Both the position numbers and the translations under genes were made by a program. The notes under the pieces were generated by a model. The model saw only the letters and a program-made list of their open reading frames with translations. It did not search any database and was not told the DNA's origin. A DNA stretch of 14,676 nucleotides from Methylococcus sp. UBA6136 (lineage in GTDB: Bacteria > Pseudomonadota > Gammaproteobacteria > Methylococcales > Methylococcaceae). Of the stretch, positions 7,781 through 14,491 are shown piece after piece. The stretch lies in assembly GCA_002423305.1 (NCBI GenBank), contig DIVI01000224.1, forward strand, positions 1 to 14,676. The letters are read 5' to 3'. Every line of letters begins with the position of its first letter. The first letter of the stretch is position 1.

Positions 7781-9229
7781 CTACCTGAGCAGCCACTTGA
7801 AGAGCCAGGCCTGAATGCCCCGGCCATAGGGTGGATACATGAATTTCATGGCATTCAGCCGGCCCTTGATCAGGACCGACTTGGCCTTCGACATCGTCAG
7901 GAAGCCTTCATGGGCGTGGTAATGACCCATGCCGGAGGGCCCGATCCCGCCAAAAGGCAGATCGTCGATGCCCACCTGGAGCATGGCCTCGTTGATGGCC
8001 ATGGAGCCGGCATGGGTTCGGGTCATGACCCGTTCCTGCAGCGCCTTGTCGTAAGTGAAAAGGTATAGCGCCAGGGGACGTGGTCGCTGGCGGACATAAT
8101 CCAGCGCCTCCTCCATCGAGTCATAAGGGATCACCGGCAAAATCGGGCCAAACAACTCCTCCTGCATCAGCGTCATGTCGTCGGTCACTTCCGTCACCAG
8201 ATGCGTGGCCATCCGGAAGCTGCCGTCGCTGATCGTCTCGTCGCTGACCTTGCGAATCCACGCGCCTTTTTCCTTGGCATCCTTCAGCCAGCTGTGCAGT
8301 CGCTGGTAGTGGCGCTCGTTGATGACACTGGTGACATCGGGGTTAGCGTTCAGTGTGGGATAAAGCTGGCGGAAGGTGTCGACGTAGGCGTCCAGCACGG
8401 CACCCAGCTTGGCGCGCGGCACCAGCAGATAATCGGGCGCCACGCAGGTCTGTCCGGCATTGAAGGATTTGGCGAAAACCAGTCGTTCGATGATATCGGC
8501 CAGCGGGATATCGTCGGCGATGATGGCCGGCGATTTGCCGCCCAGCTCCAGCGTGACCGGCGTCAGGTTATTCGCCGCCGCGCGCATCACGTGGCGCCCG
8601 ACCGGGATGGAGCCGGTAAACAGCAAATGGTCGAAGGGCAATTCGGAAAAGGCCTTGGCCACATCCGCCTCGCCGGTGATCACGGCAACCTGGTTTTCGG
8701 GGAAGCCCTCTCTTAACAGCTCGGCCAGGACTTTCGCCGTGCGCGGGGTGAATTCCGACATCTTGATCAGTGCCCGGTTGCCTGCCGCCAGCGCCGCGAT
8801 CAGCGGCTCTATCGCCAGATTCACCGGATAATTGAACGGTACCATGATGCCGACCACGCCCAGCGGCTGGTAAATCACGCGGGCGCTGGCGGGCTGGAAT
8901 TGCAGGTCCACGTGCCGACGGCTGGGGCGCATCCAGCGCTTGAGTCGCTTCAACACATAACTGATCTGCTCGACGCAGGGAATGACTTCCGCGATCAATG
9001 TTTCGGTGGTGGAGCGTGCCGTAAAGTCGGCGTTTATCGCCTTGGCGATGGCATCCTTGTGCTTCATCAGCAGCACCCGAAGCGTCTGTAAATGCTGACG
9101 CCGAGCTTCCAGCGACGGCATGGGGTCCCGTGCAAAGGCTTGCTGTTGCTCGCTGAACAGTTCCTTGAGCCGGAGCAACTCCGCGCTGGAATCCGGGGTT
9201 TCAGCAGGTGAAGGCGTGTTTGCGTTCAT
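7781..9229 (-). CDS. calB: Aldehyde dehydrogenase, coniferyl aldehyde dehydrogenase type
   Basis: This NAD(P)-dependent enzyme oxidises an aldehyde to the acid. At 482 residues it matches the short ALDH branch that includes coniferyl aldehyde dehydrogenase and fatty aldehyde dehydrogenases. Visible motifs are the PFNYP oxyanion segment with Asn133, the cofactor-binding Lys156 in IKMSE, LELGGKSP with general base Glu228, and GQTCVAPDY with catalytic Cys262. EELFGPILPV and PFGGIGPSGMGHYHAHEGF also fit this group. The C-terminus (MKFMYPPYGRG, then LFKWLLR) is like the hydrophobic tail seen in coniferyl-type and membrane-associated members. The exact substrate, whether aromatic or fatty aldehyde, cannot be read from sequence, so the symbol is only a family label. 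A GGGGGA sequence lies about 7 bp before the ATG at 9229. The gene sits in the tightly spaced minus-strand run. Confidence 0.93.
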   Translation of the reverse strand: MNANTPSPAETPDSSAELLRLKELFSEQQQAFARDPMPSLEARRQHLQTLRVLLMKHKDAIAKAINADFTARSTTETLIAEVIPCVEQISYVLKRLKRWMRPSRRHVDLQFQPASARVIYQPLGVVGIMVPFNYPVNLAIEPLIAALAAGNRALIKMSEFTPRTAKVLAELLREGFPENQVAVITGEADVAKAFSELPFDHLLFTGSIPVGRHVMRAAANNLTPVTLELGGKSPAIIADDIPLADIIERLVFAKSFNAGQTCVAPDYLLVPRAKLGAVLDAYVDTFRQLYPTLNANPDVTSVINERHYQRLHSWLKDAKEKGAWIRKVSDETISDGSFRMATHLVTEVTDDMTLMQEELFGPILPVIPYDSMEEALDYVRQRPRPLALYLFTYDKALQERVMTRTHAGSMAINEAMLQVGIDDLPFGGIGPSGMGHYHAHEGFLTMSKAKSVLIKGRLNAMKFMYPPYGRGIQAWLFKWLLR

Positions 9230-9262
9230 GGCGGGTTCCCCCGAATCGTATCGAAAAGGAAT

Positions 9263-9646
9263 CTAGGCATCTTCCCGGGTGTAAACCCAGTAGGCGATAG
9301 GTACCAGGGCCAGCTCGGCCAGGATGTAAAACACCAGCAGCGATGAAGACGGCACGCCTTCGGTCATCAGGCTGATAAACCGTCCGCTGACCAGCCCGCC
9401 CGCGAACAGGCCGGCCACCAGGATGGCGACATTCCGCAAGGGGGCATGAAACGCCGCGTACAGCCAGAAGCCGCCGAGCGCGATGTAAAGCCCCATCACC
9501 GCCCGCAAAATATGGGCAATATTCGCATCCAGTTCCGAAAGCCCCAGGAAGGTCCGCGCGAACCATTGCGGGCTGACGCCATAGAGCAGCGCAATCACCG
9601 TGACCATGGCAAAGGCAATGATCAGGAAGGATTTTTTGATATGCAT
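9263..9646 (-). CDS. Small four-helix membrane protein, DUF4345-like
   Basis: This is a 127-residue, very hydrophobic protein with four predicted transmembrane segments, at about 6-24, 46-64, 70-90 and 101-121. The motifs LRAVMGLYIALGGFW in the second segment and GRFISLMTEG after the third are what I associate with DUF4345, a family of small integral membrane proteins of unknown function. It has no catalytic residues that I can point to. It lies 44 bp after the NAD(P)-binding protein gene and 33 bp before the aldehyde dehydrogenase gene, so it is probably co-expressed with both. It might be a membrane partner of one of them, but nothing in the sequence shows this. Confidence 0.8.
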   Translation of the reverse strand: MHIKKSFLIIAFAMVTVIALLYGVSPQWFARTFLGLSELDANIAHILRAVMGLYIALGGFWLYAAFHAPLRNVAILVAGLFAGGLVSGRFISLMTEGVPSSSLLVFYILAELALVPIAYWVYTREDA

Positions 9647-9690
9647 GGTGCTTTAGGTCCGGCTGGGTGGGTGGTTAAGTAAGCAGGGGC

Positions 9691-10329
9691 TCAGTCTCTA
9701 ATGAGCTCCGATTCAATGATTCTGATGCCAGTCTCCGGTTCAAGGCAGGCGCCCATGAGGGACCGTGCCACGGATTGAGTGGAGACGGCGTGATAACGTC
9801 GCGGCAATAGGGATGACAGGTGCTTGCCCAGGAAGAGTCCGAAAGACTCCAGCGGGCGGTTCTGTGAGCGTGGACCGCCGATCAGCAGGGCCGGTCGAAT
9901 GAGCGTCAGTGAAGGAAAATTCAGAGCGCCCAGATCGCGTTCCGTTTCGCCCTTGACGCGCAGGTAGAAAACGCGTGACGTCGGGCTGGCGCCCAGCGAG
10001 GACACCAGGCCAAAGACCGGAGTACCGGCTTCCCGGGCGCATTGGGCCGCTGCCAACACATAGTCATGATCGACCCGGTAAAACCCGGCCCTGGATTTGG
10101 CCTGTCTCAGCGTCGTGCCCAGGGCACAGCAGACGAAATCCGCCTTCCACCAGCGGGCATCCGCGGGCAAGGCCTCGAAATCGACGACGGGATTGTCCAG
10201 TTTGGTATGGGTGGGAAGAGGTCGCCGGGTGGGCGCCACGACCCTGGAAATTTTTAGGCTAGCCAAAGCCTGAGCCAGCAGAGACTGCCCGACTTGGCCG
10301 GTTGCGCCCAGAATCAGAGCAGTTTTCAT
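9691..10329 (-). CDS. NAD(P)-binding Rossmann-fold protein, atypical SDR, HTATIP2/TIP30-like
   Basis: The 212-residue protein starts with a Rossmann strand and the dinucleotide motif GATGQVG (residues 8-14). A Val-Ser-Ser stretch (109-111) and a YLRVKGE segment follow, giving Tyr122 and Lys126 in the YxxxK arrangement of short-chain dehydrogenases. LTLIRPALLIGG (141-152) is typical of the NAD(P)H-binding HTATIP2-like group. It is probably a cytosolic oxidoreductase or NAD(P)H-dependent regulator; the substrate is unknown. It is the first gene of the tightly spaced run after a 234-bp intergenic region, whose leader can fold into strong hairpins close to the ATG. No Shine-Dalgarno sequence is obvious. 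Confidence 0.88.
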   Translation of the reverse strand: MKTALILGATGQVGQSLLAQALASLKISRVVAPTRRPLPTHTKLDNPVVDFEALPADARWWKADFVCCALGTTLRQAKSRAGFYRVDHDYVLAAAQCAREAGTPVFGLVSSLGASPTSRVFYLRVKGETERDLGALNFPSLTLIRPALLIGGPRSQNRPLESFGLFLGKHLSSLLPRRYHAVSTQSVARSLMGACLEPETGIRIIESELIRD

Positions 10330-10354
10330 AATGGGGTGTTCTCGTAAAAGAGGA

Positions 10355-10393
10355 GGGCGATCCCGCGAGCTTCAACAGCCCGCAAGGTCGCCC
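10355..10393 (-). promoter_or_regulatory. Long imperfect hairpin in the leader of the Rossmann-protein gene (terminator or attenuator)
   Basis: On the minus strand GGGCGA (10393-10388) pairs with TCGCCC (10360-10355). Inside it GCGGGCT (10383-10377) pairs with AGCTCGC (10371-10365) around a 5-nt loop. Allowing G:U pairs, the structure approaches 17 pairs with one mismatch. It is followed by TCCTCTTTTA and then, 25 bp past the stem, by the ATG at 10329. A second, mutually exclusive stem overlaps its 5' arm (10381-10398). It could terminate sulfatase transcripts or attenuate entry into the downstream run. The U-tract is interrupted, so efficiency is uncertain. Confidence 0.4.
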
Positions 10394-10398
10394 TTGCG
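10381..10398 (-). repeat. Perfect 7-bp stem-loop competing with the adjacent hairpin
   Basis: CGCAAGG and CCTTGCG form a perfect inverted repeat with a 4-nt loop, extendable on both sides by a GC-rich CCCGC/GCGGG pairing with a bulge. Its sequence shares bases with the 5' arm of the hairpin at 10355-10393, so both cannot form at once in the same RNA. Confidence 0.5.
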
Positions 10399-10444
10399 CG
10401 GGAGGCGCCTAGTAGATCGTCCCATTAAAACGATTACAAATAAT

Positions 10445-10539
10445 CCGTTCGGCCTGAGCCTGTCGAAGGCCAATATTGGCAGGCAGTAGCGGTTCGACAA
10501 GGCTCTCCTGAGCACAGCCGAAGGGCTCACCGCGAACGG
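10445..10539. repeat. Intergenic inverted repeat of the GAGCCTGTCGAA / TTCGACA type
   Basis: The outer arms CCGTTCG (10445-10451) and CGAACGG (10533-10539) are perfectly complementary. Within them CTGAGCCTGTCGAAGG (10454-10469) is mirrored by TTCGACAAGGCT (10493-10504), with a single-base bulge. Motifs like these, combining TTCGACA with GCTCAC and CGAACGG, are common as scattered intergenic palindromes in many proteobacterial genomes. The element lies just downstream of the sulfatase stop codon, where it could act as an mRNA 3' structure. A small GATTA/TAATC stem abuts it (10432-10445). Confidence 0.6.
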
Positions 10540-10563
10540 TAATGGTTTTGCTGAAACGCCCTA

Positions 10564-12108
10564 CTAGTTGCCGCTCGGGTGGCCCTTGGTTACCGCTTCC
10601 ATCACGTTGTCGAGATTGAAGCTGCCCGGTTTCTGGCGGGGCGGGAACTCCTTGAAACTCTGCAGCCATTGTCCGACATAACCCGCCGCCGGCGCGATCA
10701 TGAACATATGCTCGACAAACCAGCGGTCATAATCCATGCCGATATCCTGTGCCAGCTCAAACGGATCCATCCGCAAATTGGTGAGGAAGGGCGCACGCAG
10801 TTTCTCGAAAGGCTCCAGCCAGACATGCAGTCCATGGGCATTCTGCTTCAGGAAGGTGGCCTTCCAGTCGCCATAGCGCAATGCCGCCACGCTGCCGTCA
10901 TCGGTCCAGTAGATGAACTCCTTGCGCGGCCAGGCGCCTTCACCCTTGAAGGCGGGCAACAGGTTGTAGCCGTCCAGGTGAACCTTGTACTTTTCACTGC
11001 CGACCTTCTTCCCCTTTTTCAGGTCCTCAATCACGGTTGAATCGCCCGCCGCCGCCAACAACGTCGGAACCATGTCCTCATGTGCAGCGACGTCGTTGAT
11101 GACCGTCCCGGGCTTGATGACGCCGGGCCAGCGAATGACGGTGGGCACGCGATAGCCACCTTCCCACTGGGTGTTCTTCTCGCCGCGGAACATGGTGGTG
11201 CCGCCGTCCGGCCAGGAGAAGGATTCCGAGCCATTGTCGGTCGAATACATGACAATGGTGTTGTTATCCAGTCCCAACTCCTTCAGCTTGTCGAGCAGCT
11301 GACCGACGTGGCCGTCATGCTCGACCATCCCGTCGGCATAGGTGCCGTAAGGCGTCTTGCCTTTCGATTCCGGCTTCAGATGGGTAAAGATGTGCATGCG
11401 GGTGGAGTTCCACCACAGGAAGAACGGCTTGTCCGCCTTCTTGGCGCGATCCATGAAGTCCAGCGCGGCCACGGTGACTTCGTCATCCACCGTCTCCATG
11501 CGCTTCTTGGTCAGCGGTCCGGTATCTTCGATCCGGCCATCGGCAAAGCTGCGGATGACACCGCGCGGGCCGAATTTCTTCTTCATTTCCGGATCCTTGA
11601 AGTAGTCGGCATGCTCGGGTTCCTCTTCCGCATTCAGGTGGTAGAGGTTGCCGAAGAACTCGTCGAAACCGTGGGCCGTCGGCAGCATGTCATCGCGGTC
11701 ACCGAGGTGGTTCTTGCCGAATTGCCCTGTCACGTAACCCTGTGCCTTGAGCAGGGTGGCAAGGGTCGGATCTTCCTTCTTCATGCCCTCGGGTGCACCC
11801 GGTAATCCCACTTTGGTGAGGCCGGTGCGAATGGGGGACTGACCCGTAATGAACGCCGCCCGTCCGGCGGTACAGCTTTGCTGACCATACCAGTCGGTGA
11901 ACTTGGCGCCTTCCTGGGCGATGCGGTCGATGTTCGGGGTTTTGTAACCCATCATGCCCATGTTGTAGGCGCTGACGTTGAACTGGCCAATGTCATCGCC
12001 CCAGATGACAAGAACATTGGGCTTGTCCGAGGCGGACTGGGCGATCATCGGGACCGCGAGGGCCAGGCCCAGCAGCCAGAGTCGGCGGGGGGTCGTGGAA
12101 GTTTTCAT
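10564..12108 (-). CDS. Secreted sulfatase (arylsulfatase family, formylglycine type)
   Basis: This 514-residue enzyme hydrolyses sulfate esters. A signal peptide is clear: basic TTPRRL, then a hydrophobic core ending near residues 22-26 (IAQSA). The sulfatase signature is CTAGR (79-83), in which Cys79 would be converted to formylglycine by a maturase that is not in the window. Expected metal and active-site residues are present: Asp38 and Asp39 in WGDDIG, Asp291 and Asn292 in STDNGSES, Lys132 and His134 in GKNHLGD, His239 in RMH, and Lys311. The variant CTAGR rather than CxPSR still fits the C-x-(A/P)-x-R rule. The substrate cannot be assigned. The ATG at 12108 has AGGAG about 10 bp upstream. 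The 234-bp gap to the next gene is rich in hairpins. Release of sulfate in the periplasm may relate to the SulP gene nearby (inference). Confidence 0.95.
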   Translation of the reverse strand: MKTSTTPRRLWLLGLALAVPMIAQSASDKPNVLVIWGDDIGQFNVSAYNMGMMGYKTPNIDRIAQEGAKFTDWYGQQSCTAGRAAFITGQSPIRTGLTKVGLPGAPEGMKKEDPTLATLLKAQGYVTGQFGKNHLGDRDDMLPTAHGFDEFFGNLYHLNAEEEPEHADYFKDPEMKKKFGPRGVIRSFADGRIEDTGPLTKKRMETVDDEVTVAALDFMDRAKKADKPFFLWWNSTRMHIFTHLKPESKGKTPYGTYADGMVEHDGHVGQLLDKLKELGLDNNTIVMYSTDNGSESFSWPDGGTTMFRGEKNTQWEGGYRVPTVIRWPGVIKPGTVINDVAAHEDMVPTLLAAAGDSTVIEDLKKGKKVGSEKYKVHLDGYNLLPAFKGEGAWPRKEFIYWTDDGSVAALRYGDWKATFLKQNAHGLHVWLEPFEKLRAPFLTNLRMDPFELAQDIGMDYDRWFVEHMFMIAPAAGYVGQWLQSFKEFPPRQKPGSFNLDNVMEAVTKGHPSGN

Positions 12109-12165
12109 AAAAGGAAGGTCTCCTTATGGAATGGATCGGTCAGAGATAGAGCAAGGTTAGGCGGT

Positions 12166-12192
12166 ATTATCAAGTAGAAAGCCGGATTTCAA
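12166..12192 (-). promoter_or_regulatory. Weak candidate sigma-70 promoter for the sulfatase gene
   Basis: On the minus strand TTGAAA (12192-12187) and GATAAT (12171-12166) are separated by 15 bp, shorter than the optimal 17. This would start transcription roughly 50 bp before the sulfatase ATG. The surrounding 12109-12238 holds no other recognisable gene. Confidence 0.3.
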
Positions 12193-12238
12193 AAGGTTAC
12201 TTGTAAACCTGAGGCAACATGGGTGTTCGTGATTGAAC

Positions 12239-12409
12239 CTAAGCCGGCATTCTCTGAGCGCCGCCGGAGAGTTTGGGGCTTTCCTGCGGGGGTGACTTCC
12301 AGACTCCTGTCCTGGCGACGGCACCGCAGGCCATAATGAGCGTCAGAATCAAGCAGCGAAGGAGCACGCCAAGCCAGCGGAAAATGGGGTTAAGCGGCAC
12401 AATGATCAT
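12239..12409 (-). CDS. Possible small lipoprotein or exported peptide (56 aa)
   Basis: A 57-codon frame on the minus strand starts at an ATG at 12409, with GAGAG six bases upstream, and ends at a TAG at 12239-12241. The product begins with a charged and hydrophobic segment (RWLGVLLRCLILTLIMAC) that matches a short signal sequence. IMAC fits the lipobox pattern, with Cys28 as the lipidated residue, and AVA at 30-32 would alternatively suit signal peptidase I. The mature part is about 29 residues, Pro/Ser/Gly-rich, and not recognised. It lies 130 bp upstream of the sulfatase gene in the same direction. The hydrophobic, exported-type start argues for a real gene, but a frame this short can arise by chance. 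An overlapping plus-strand frame at 12273-12509 is less convincing. Confidence 0.35.
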   Translation of the reverse strand: MIIVPLNPIFRWLGVLLRCLILTLIMACGAVARTGVWKSPPQESPKLSGGAQRMPA

Positions 12410-12498
12410 GCAAGTCTCTCAAAGAACAGACGAGCACGCCGTCCACTCACATGCCATTCATGACAAATCACCCCGCTGCCGGTTGAATCCTTGCCCCC

Positions 12499-14160
12499 AT
12501 GAACCCTGAAAAATTGATTGCCAAATGGTCGCAGAGCCAGGCCAAAGATTCCGTGTTGTCTCTTGACTCAAACCACTTCCAGCCGCGCGATTTCATCGAA
12601 ACGAGCGACGGCCTGATCTTCGCCGTGGTCGATGGCCAGATCGAGCAGGGTCGGGTGCTGTGTTTTCTCCGTTATCGGCGCGAGGGTGGCCGCCCGGTCA
12701 AACTGGGCACCGAGCAGGCCAATGCCTGTCTGGCGGCGCACGATCCCAACCTGGTGTTTGCTTCTCCCCGTCTGGCCGCCCGGCTGCATGGCGTGCCGGT
12801 CGACAGGATTGCCCGGCATTACTGGCCCCGCCAGCGAACAGCGGAACTGGCGGTGATGGCCGCGCCCGACCCGATCGAGGCCAAGGCGCAGCGGTGCCTC
12901 GCCATATTTCAGGCGGGCGGCATCCCGCTGACGACCATCGGCATCACCGGCTCGTTGCTGATCGGAGCCCAGCGTCCGGCGTCGGATCTGGATTTCGTGA
13001 TCTATGATCGGGATGTTTTTCATCGGGCACGGGAGGTCGTGCGGGATGCCATCGCGGCGGGTGATCTGGCCGAGCTGGCGGCGGATGACTGGCGCGAAGC
13101 CTACGACCGGCGCGGCTGTGATTTAGGTTTTGACGACTATCTGTGGCACGAGCGGCGCAAGCTCAACAAGGGGCTGTGTGACGGGACCAAGTTCGATCTC
13201 ACGCTGGTGGCGGACGCCGACGAATCGCCCAGTGCGCCGGTCCGCAAGCTGGGCTGCCTATCGCTGACCGCCGAGGTGACCGATGCGAGCCAGGCCTTCG
13301 ACTTCCCGGCCCGCTACCGGCTGGCCCATCCCGAGATCGGCGAGGTACTCAGCTTCACTCATACTTATGCCGGCCAGGCCCTGGTGGGTGAATGGGTCGA
13401 GATTTCCGGACAGCTGGAACAGACCGGGGACGGCGCGCGTCGGATTATTGTCGGCTCGACTCGTGAAGCAACAGGTCAATTCATCAAGGTTCGCCGCGGG
13501 CTTCCCGCATTTTCCGCCGTTATCCTGGACATGGACGGGTTGGTGCTGGATTCGGAAACCACCTACTGCGGCGCCTGGCGCAAGGCGGCGGCCGATGTCG
13601 GCCATGCGCTGGATGACGGCTTCCTCGAAAGCCTGTTCGGGCGACATGCCGATGATGTGGTGCAGGCGCTGGCCGCGGAGCTGGGGCCCCGCTTCGACCG
13701 CGAGGGATTCTTCCGGGCCGCCGAGCGGTATTGGTTTGAGCACATCGAAACCCATGGCATCCCCCGGATGCCGGGGATCGAGGCCCTGTTGGCGAGCTTC
13801 CGCGAGGCATCCATCCCTTTCGCGCTGGCCACCAACAGTGATGGCCATTACGCCCGACTCTGTCTGGACCGCGGCGGGCTACCCGAGGCGTTTCCGATCA
13901 TGGTCACCCGCGATCAGGTCGCACTGGGCAAGCCGGAACCGGATATCTTCCTGGAAGCCGCCCGTCGCCTGGACGCCGACCCGGCCGCCTGCCTGGTGCT
14001 GGAAGATTCGGAAACGGGCTTGATGGCCGCCCGCGCCGCAGGCACCCAGCCGATTCTGATCCAGCGGCGGGAGGATTTGCGGGTTCGGCTAACGCCGCTG
14101 GCGCAGTTGACTTTCGTCACGCTGGAGGATTTGGTGGATTTGATCAAGTCTCATCCCTAG
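12499..14160 (+). CDS. Nucleotidyltransferase-HAD phosphatase fusion protein (553 aa)
   Basis: One uninterrupted frame joins two enzyme-like modules. Residues 1-335 resemble a predicted nucleotidyltransferase group known mainly from archaea (COG1665-like, from memory). Supporting stretches are RDFIETSDGLIFAVVDG (30-46), GITGSLLIGAQRPASDLDFV (148-167) with the GS motif and Asp163/Asp165, DDYLWHERRKLNKG (212-225), and a third carboxylate at Asp233 in KFDLTLV. An OB-like beta-rich stretch follows (about 280-325). Residues 338-550 form a complete HAD domain of the beta-phosphoglucomutase/GPH type: DMDGLVLDSE with Asp344 and Asp346, ATNSDGH (motif II), GKPEPDIF with Lys478, and LEDSETG with Glu502/Asp503. 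Both active sites look intact. The target may be a nucleic-acid end or a small phosphorylated metabolite; this is unknown. The gene is divergent from the sulfatase. The ATG at 12499 lacks a clear Shine-Dalgarno sequence, and positions 12410-12498 show no other feature. Confidence 0.88.
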   Translation: MNPEKLIAKWSQSQAKDSVLSLDSNHFQPRDFIETSDGLIFAVVDGQIEQGRVLCFLRYRREGGRPVKLGTEQANACLAAHDPNLVFASPRLAARLHGVPVDRIARHYWPRQRTAELAVMAAPDPIEAKAQRCLAIFQAGGIPLTTIGITGSLLIGAQRPASDLDFVIYDRDVFHRAREVVRDAIAAGDLAELAADDWREAYDRRGCDLGFDDYLWHERRKLNKGLCDGTKFDLTLVADADESPSAPVRKLGCLSLTAEVTDASQAFDFPARYRLAHPEIGEVLSFTHTYAGQALVGEWVEISGQLEQTGDGARRIIVGSTREATGQFIKVRRGLPAFSAVILDMDGLVLDSETTYCGAWRKAAADVGHALDDGFLESLFGRHADDVVQALAAELGPRFDREGFFRAAERYWFEHIETHGIPRMPGIEALLASFREASIPFALATNSDGHYARLCLDRGGLPEAFPIMVTRDQVALGKPEPDIFLEAARRLDADPAACLVLEDSETGLMAARAAGTQPILIQRREDLRVRLTPLAQLTFVTLEDLVDLIKSHP

Positions 14161-14211
14161 CCAACGCTTTACACCCGCAGGAATCCGGTGGGCAGGTGCC
14201 AAAGCAGGGGC

Positions 14212-14239
14212 TTGCCATATTGTTATACTTTGTTATAGC
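14212..14239 (+). promoter_or_regulatory. Promoter of the toxin-antitoxin operon, suggesting a leaderless transcript
   Basis: TTGCCA (14212-14217) and TATAGC (14234-14239) are 16 bp apart. The expected start site, about 7 bp downstream, falls on the ATG at 14246, and no Shine-Dalgarno sequence precedes that ATG. An alternative -10, TATACT at 14224-14229, has no matching -35. The octamer TTGTTATA is repeated directly at 14220-14227 and 14230-14237, one helical turn apart, overlapping the core promoter. This is a plausible operator for autoregulation by the antitoxin. Confidence 0.45.
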
Positions 14240-14245
14240 TGGCCC

Positions 14246-14491
14246 ATGAAAACGGTGATATGGAAGCCAAAGGCTCTCAAACAGCTAAAAAAGCTGGGCG
14301 ATAAAGCCATCCAGGGACGAATTCTGGCGGCAACGGCGGGATTGTCGGATTTTCCTGCAACTCCGGGCATCAAGGCATTGACCAGGCATACCGCCGAATA
14401 TCGTCTCCGAGTCGGCGATTACCGGATTCTATTCAATGTGTTTGAAGCGATCGAGGTGGTGAGCATTGAAAGAAGTGAGGAAGCGAGATGA
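14246..14491 (+). CDS. RelE/HigB-like toxin of a type II toxin-antitoxin system
   Basis: This 81-residue basic protein has the RelE-superfamily layout. A first strand and Lys-rich helix (VIWKPKALKQLKKLG) come first, then a second helix, then the strand pair YRLRVGDYRILFNV, which is the most characteristic segment of the family, and finally a last strand, IEVVSIERSEEAR. Proteins of this type usually cleave mRNA on the ribosome. Activity here is less certain because the usual C-terminal (R/H)RxEVY ending is replaced by SEEAR. The stop codon overlaps the antitoxin start by 4 bp (ATGA), so translation is coupled. Toxin-first order recalls HigBA-type operons. Translation may be leaderless, as argued for the promoter. 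Confidence 0.85.
   Translation: MKTVIWKPKALKQLKKLGDKAIQGRILAATAGLSDFPATPGIKALTRHTAEYRLRVGDYRILFNVFEAIEVVSIERSEEAR

Noticed and set aside
12395..12410. Second possible sigma-54 site (GGCAC followed by ATGC)
   Set aside because: The GG and GC doublets are 12 bp apart instead of 10, which RpoN does not tolerate.
12273..12509. Plus-strand 78-codon frame upstream of the fusion gene
   Set aside because: It overlaps the start of the fusion gene out of frame, has no domain or signal, and its composition looks noncoding. The antisense small lipoprotein-like frame is better supported.
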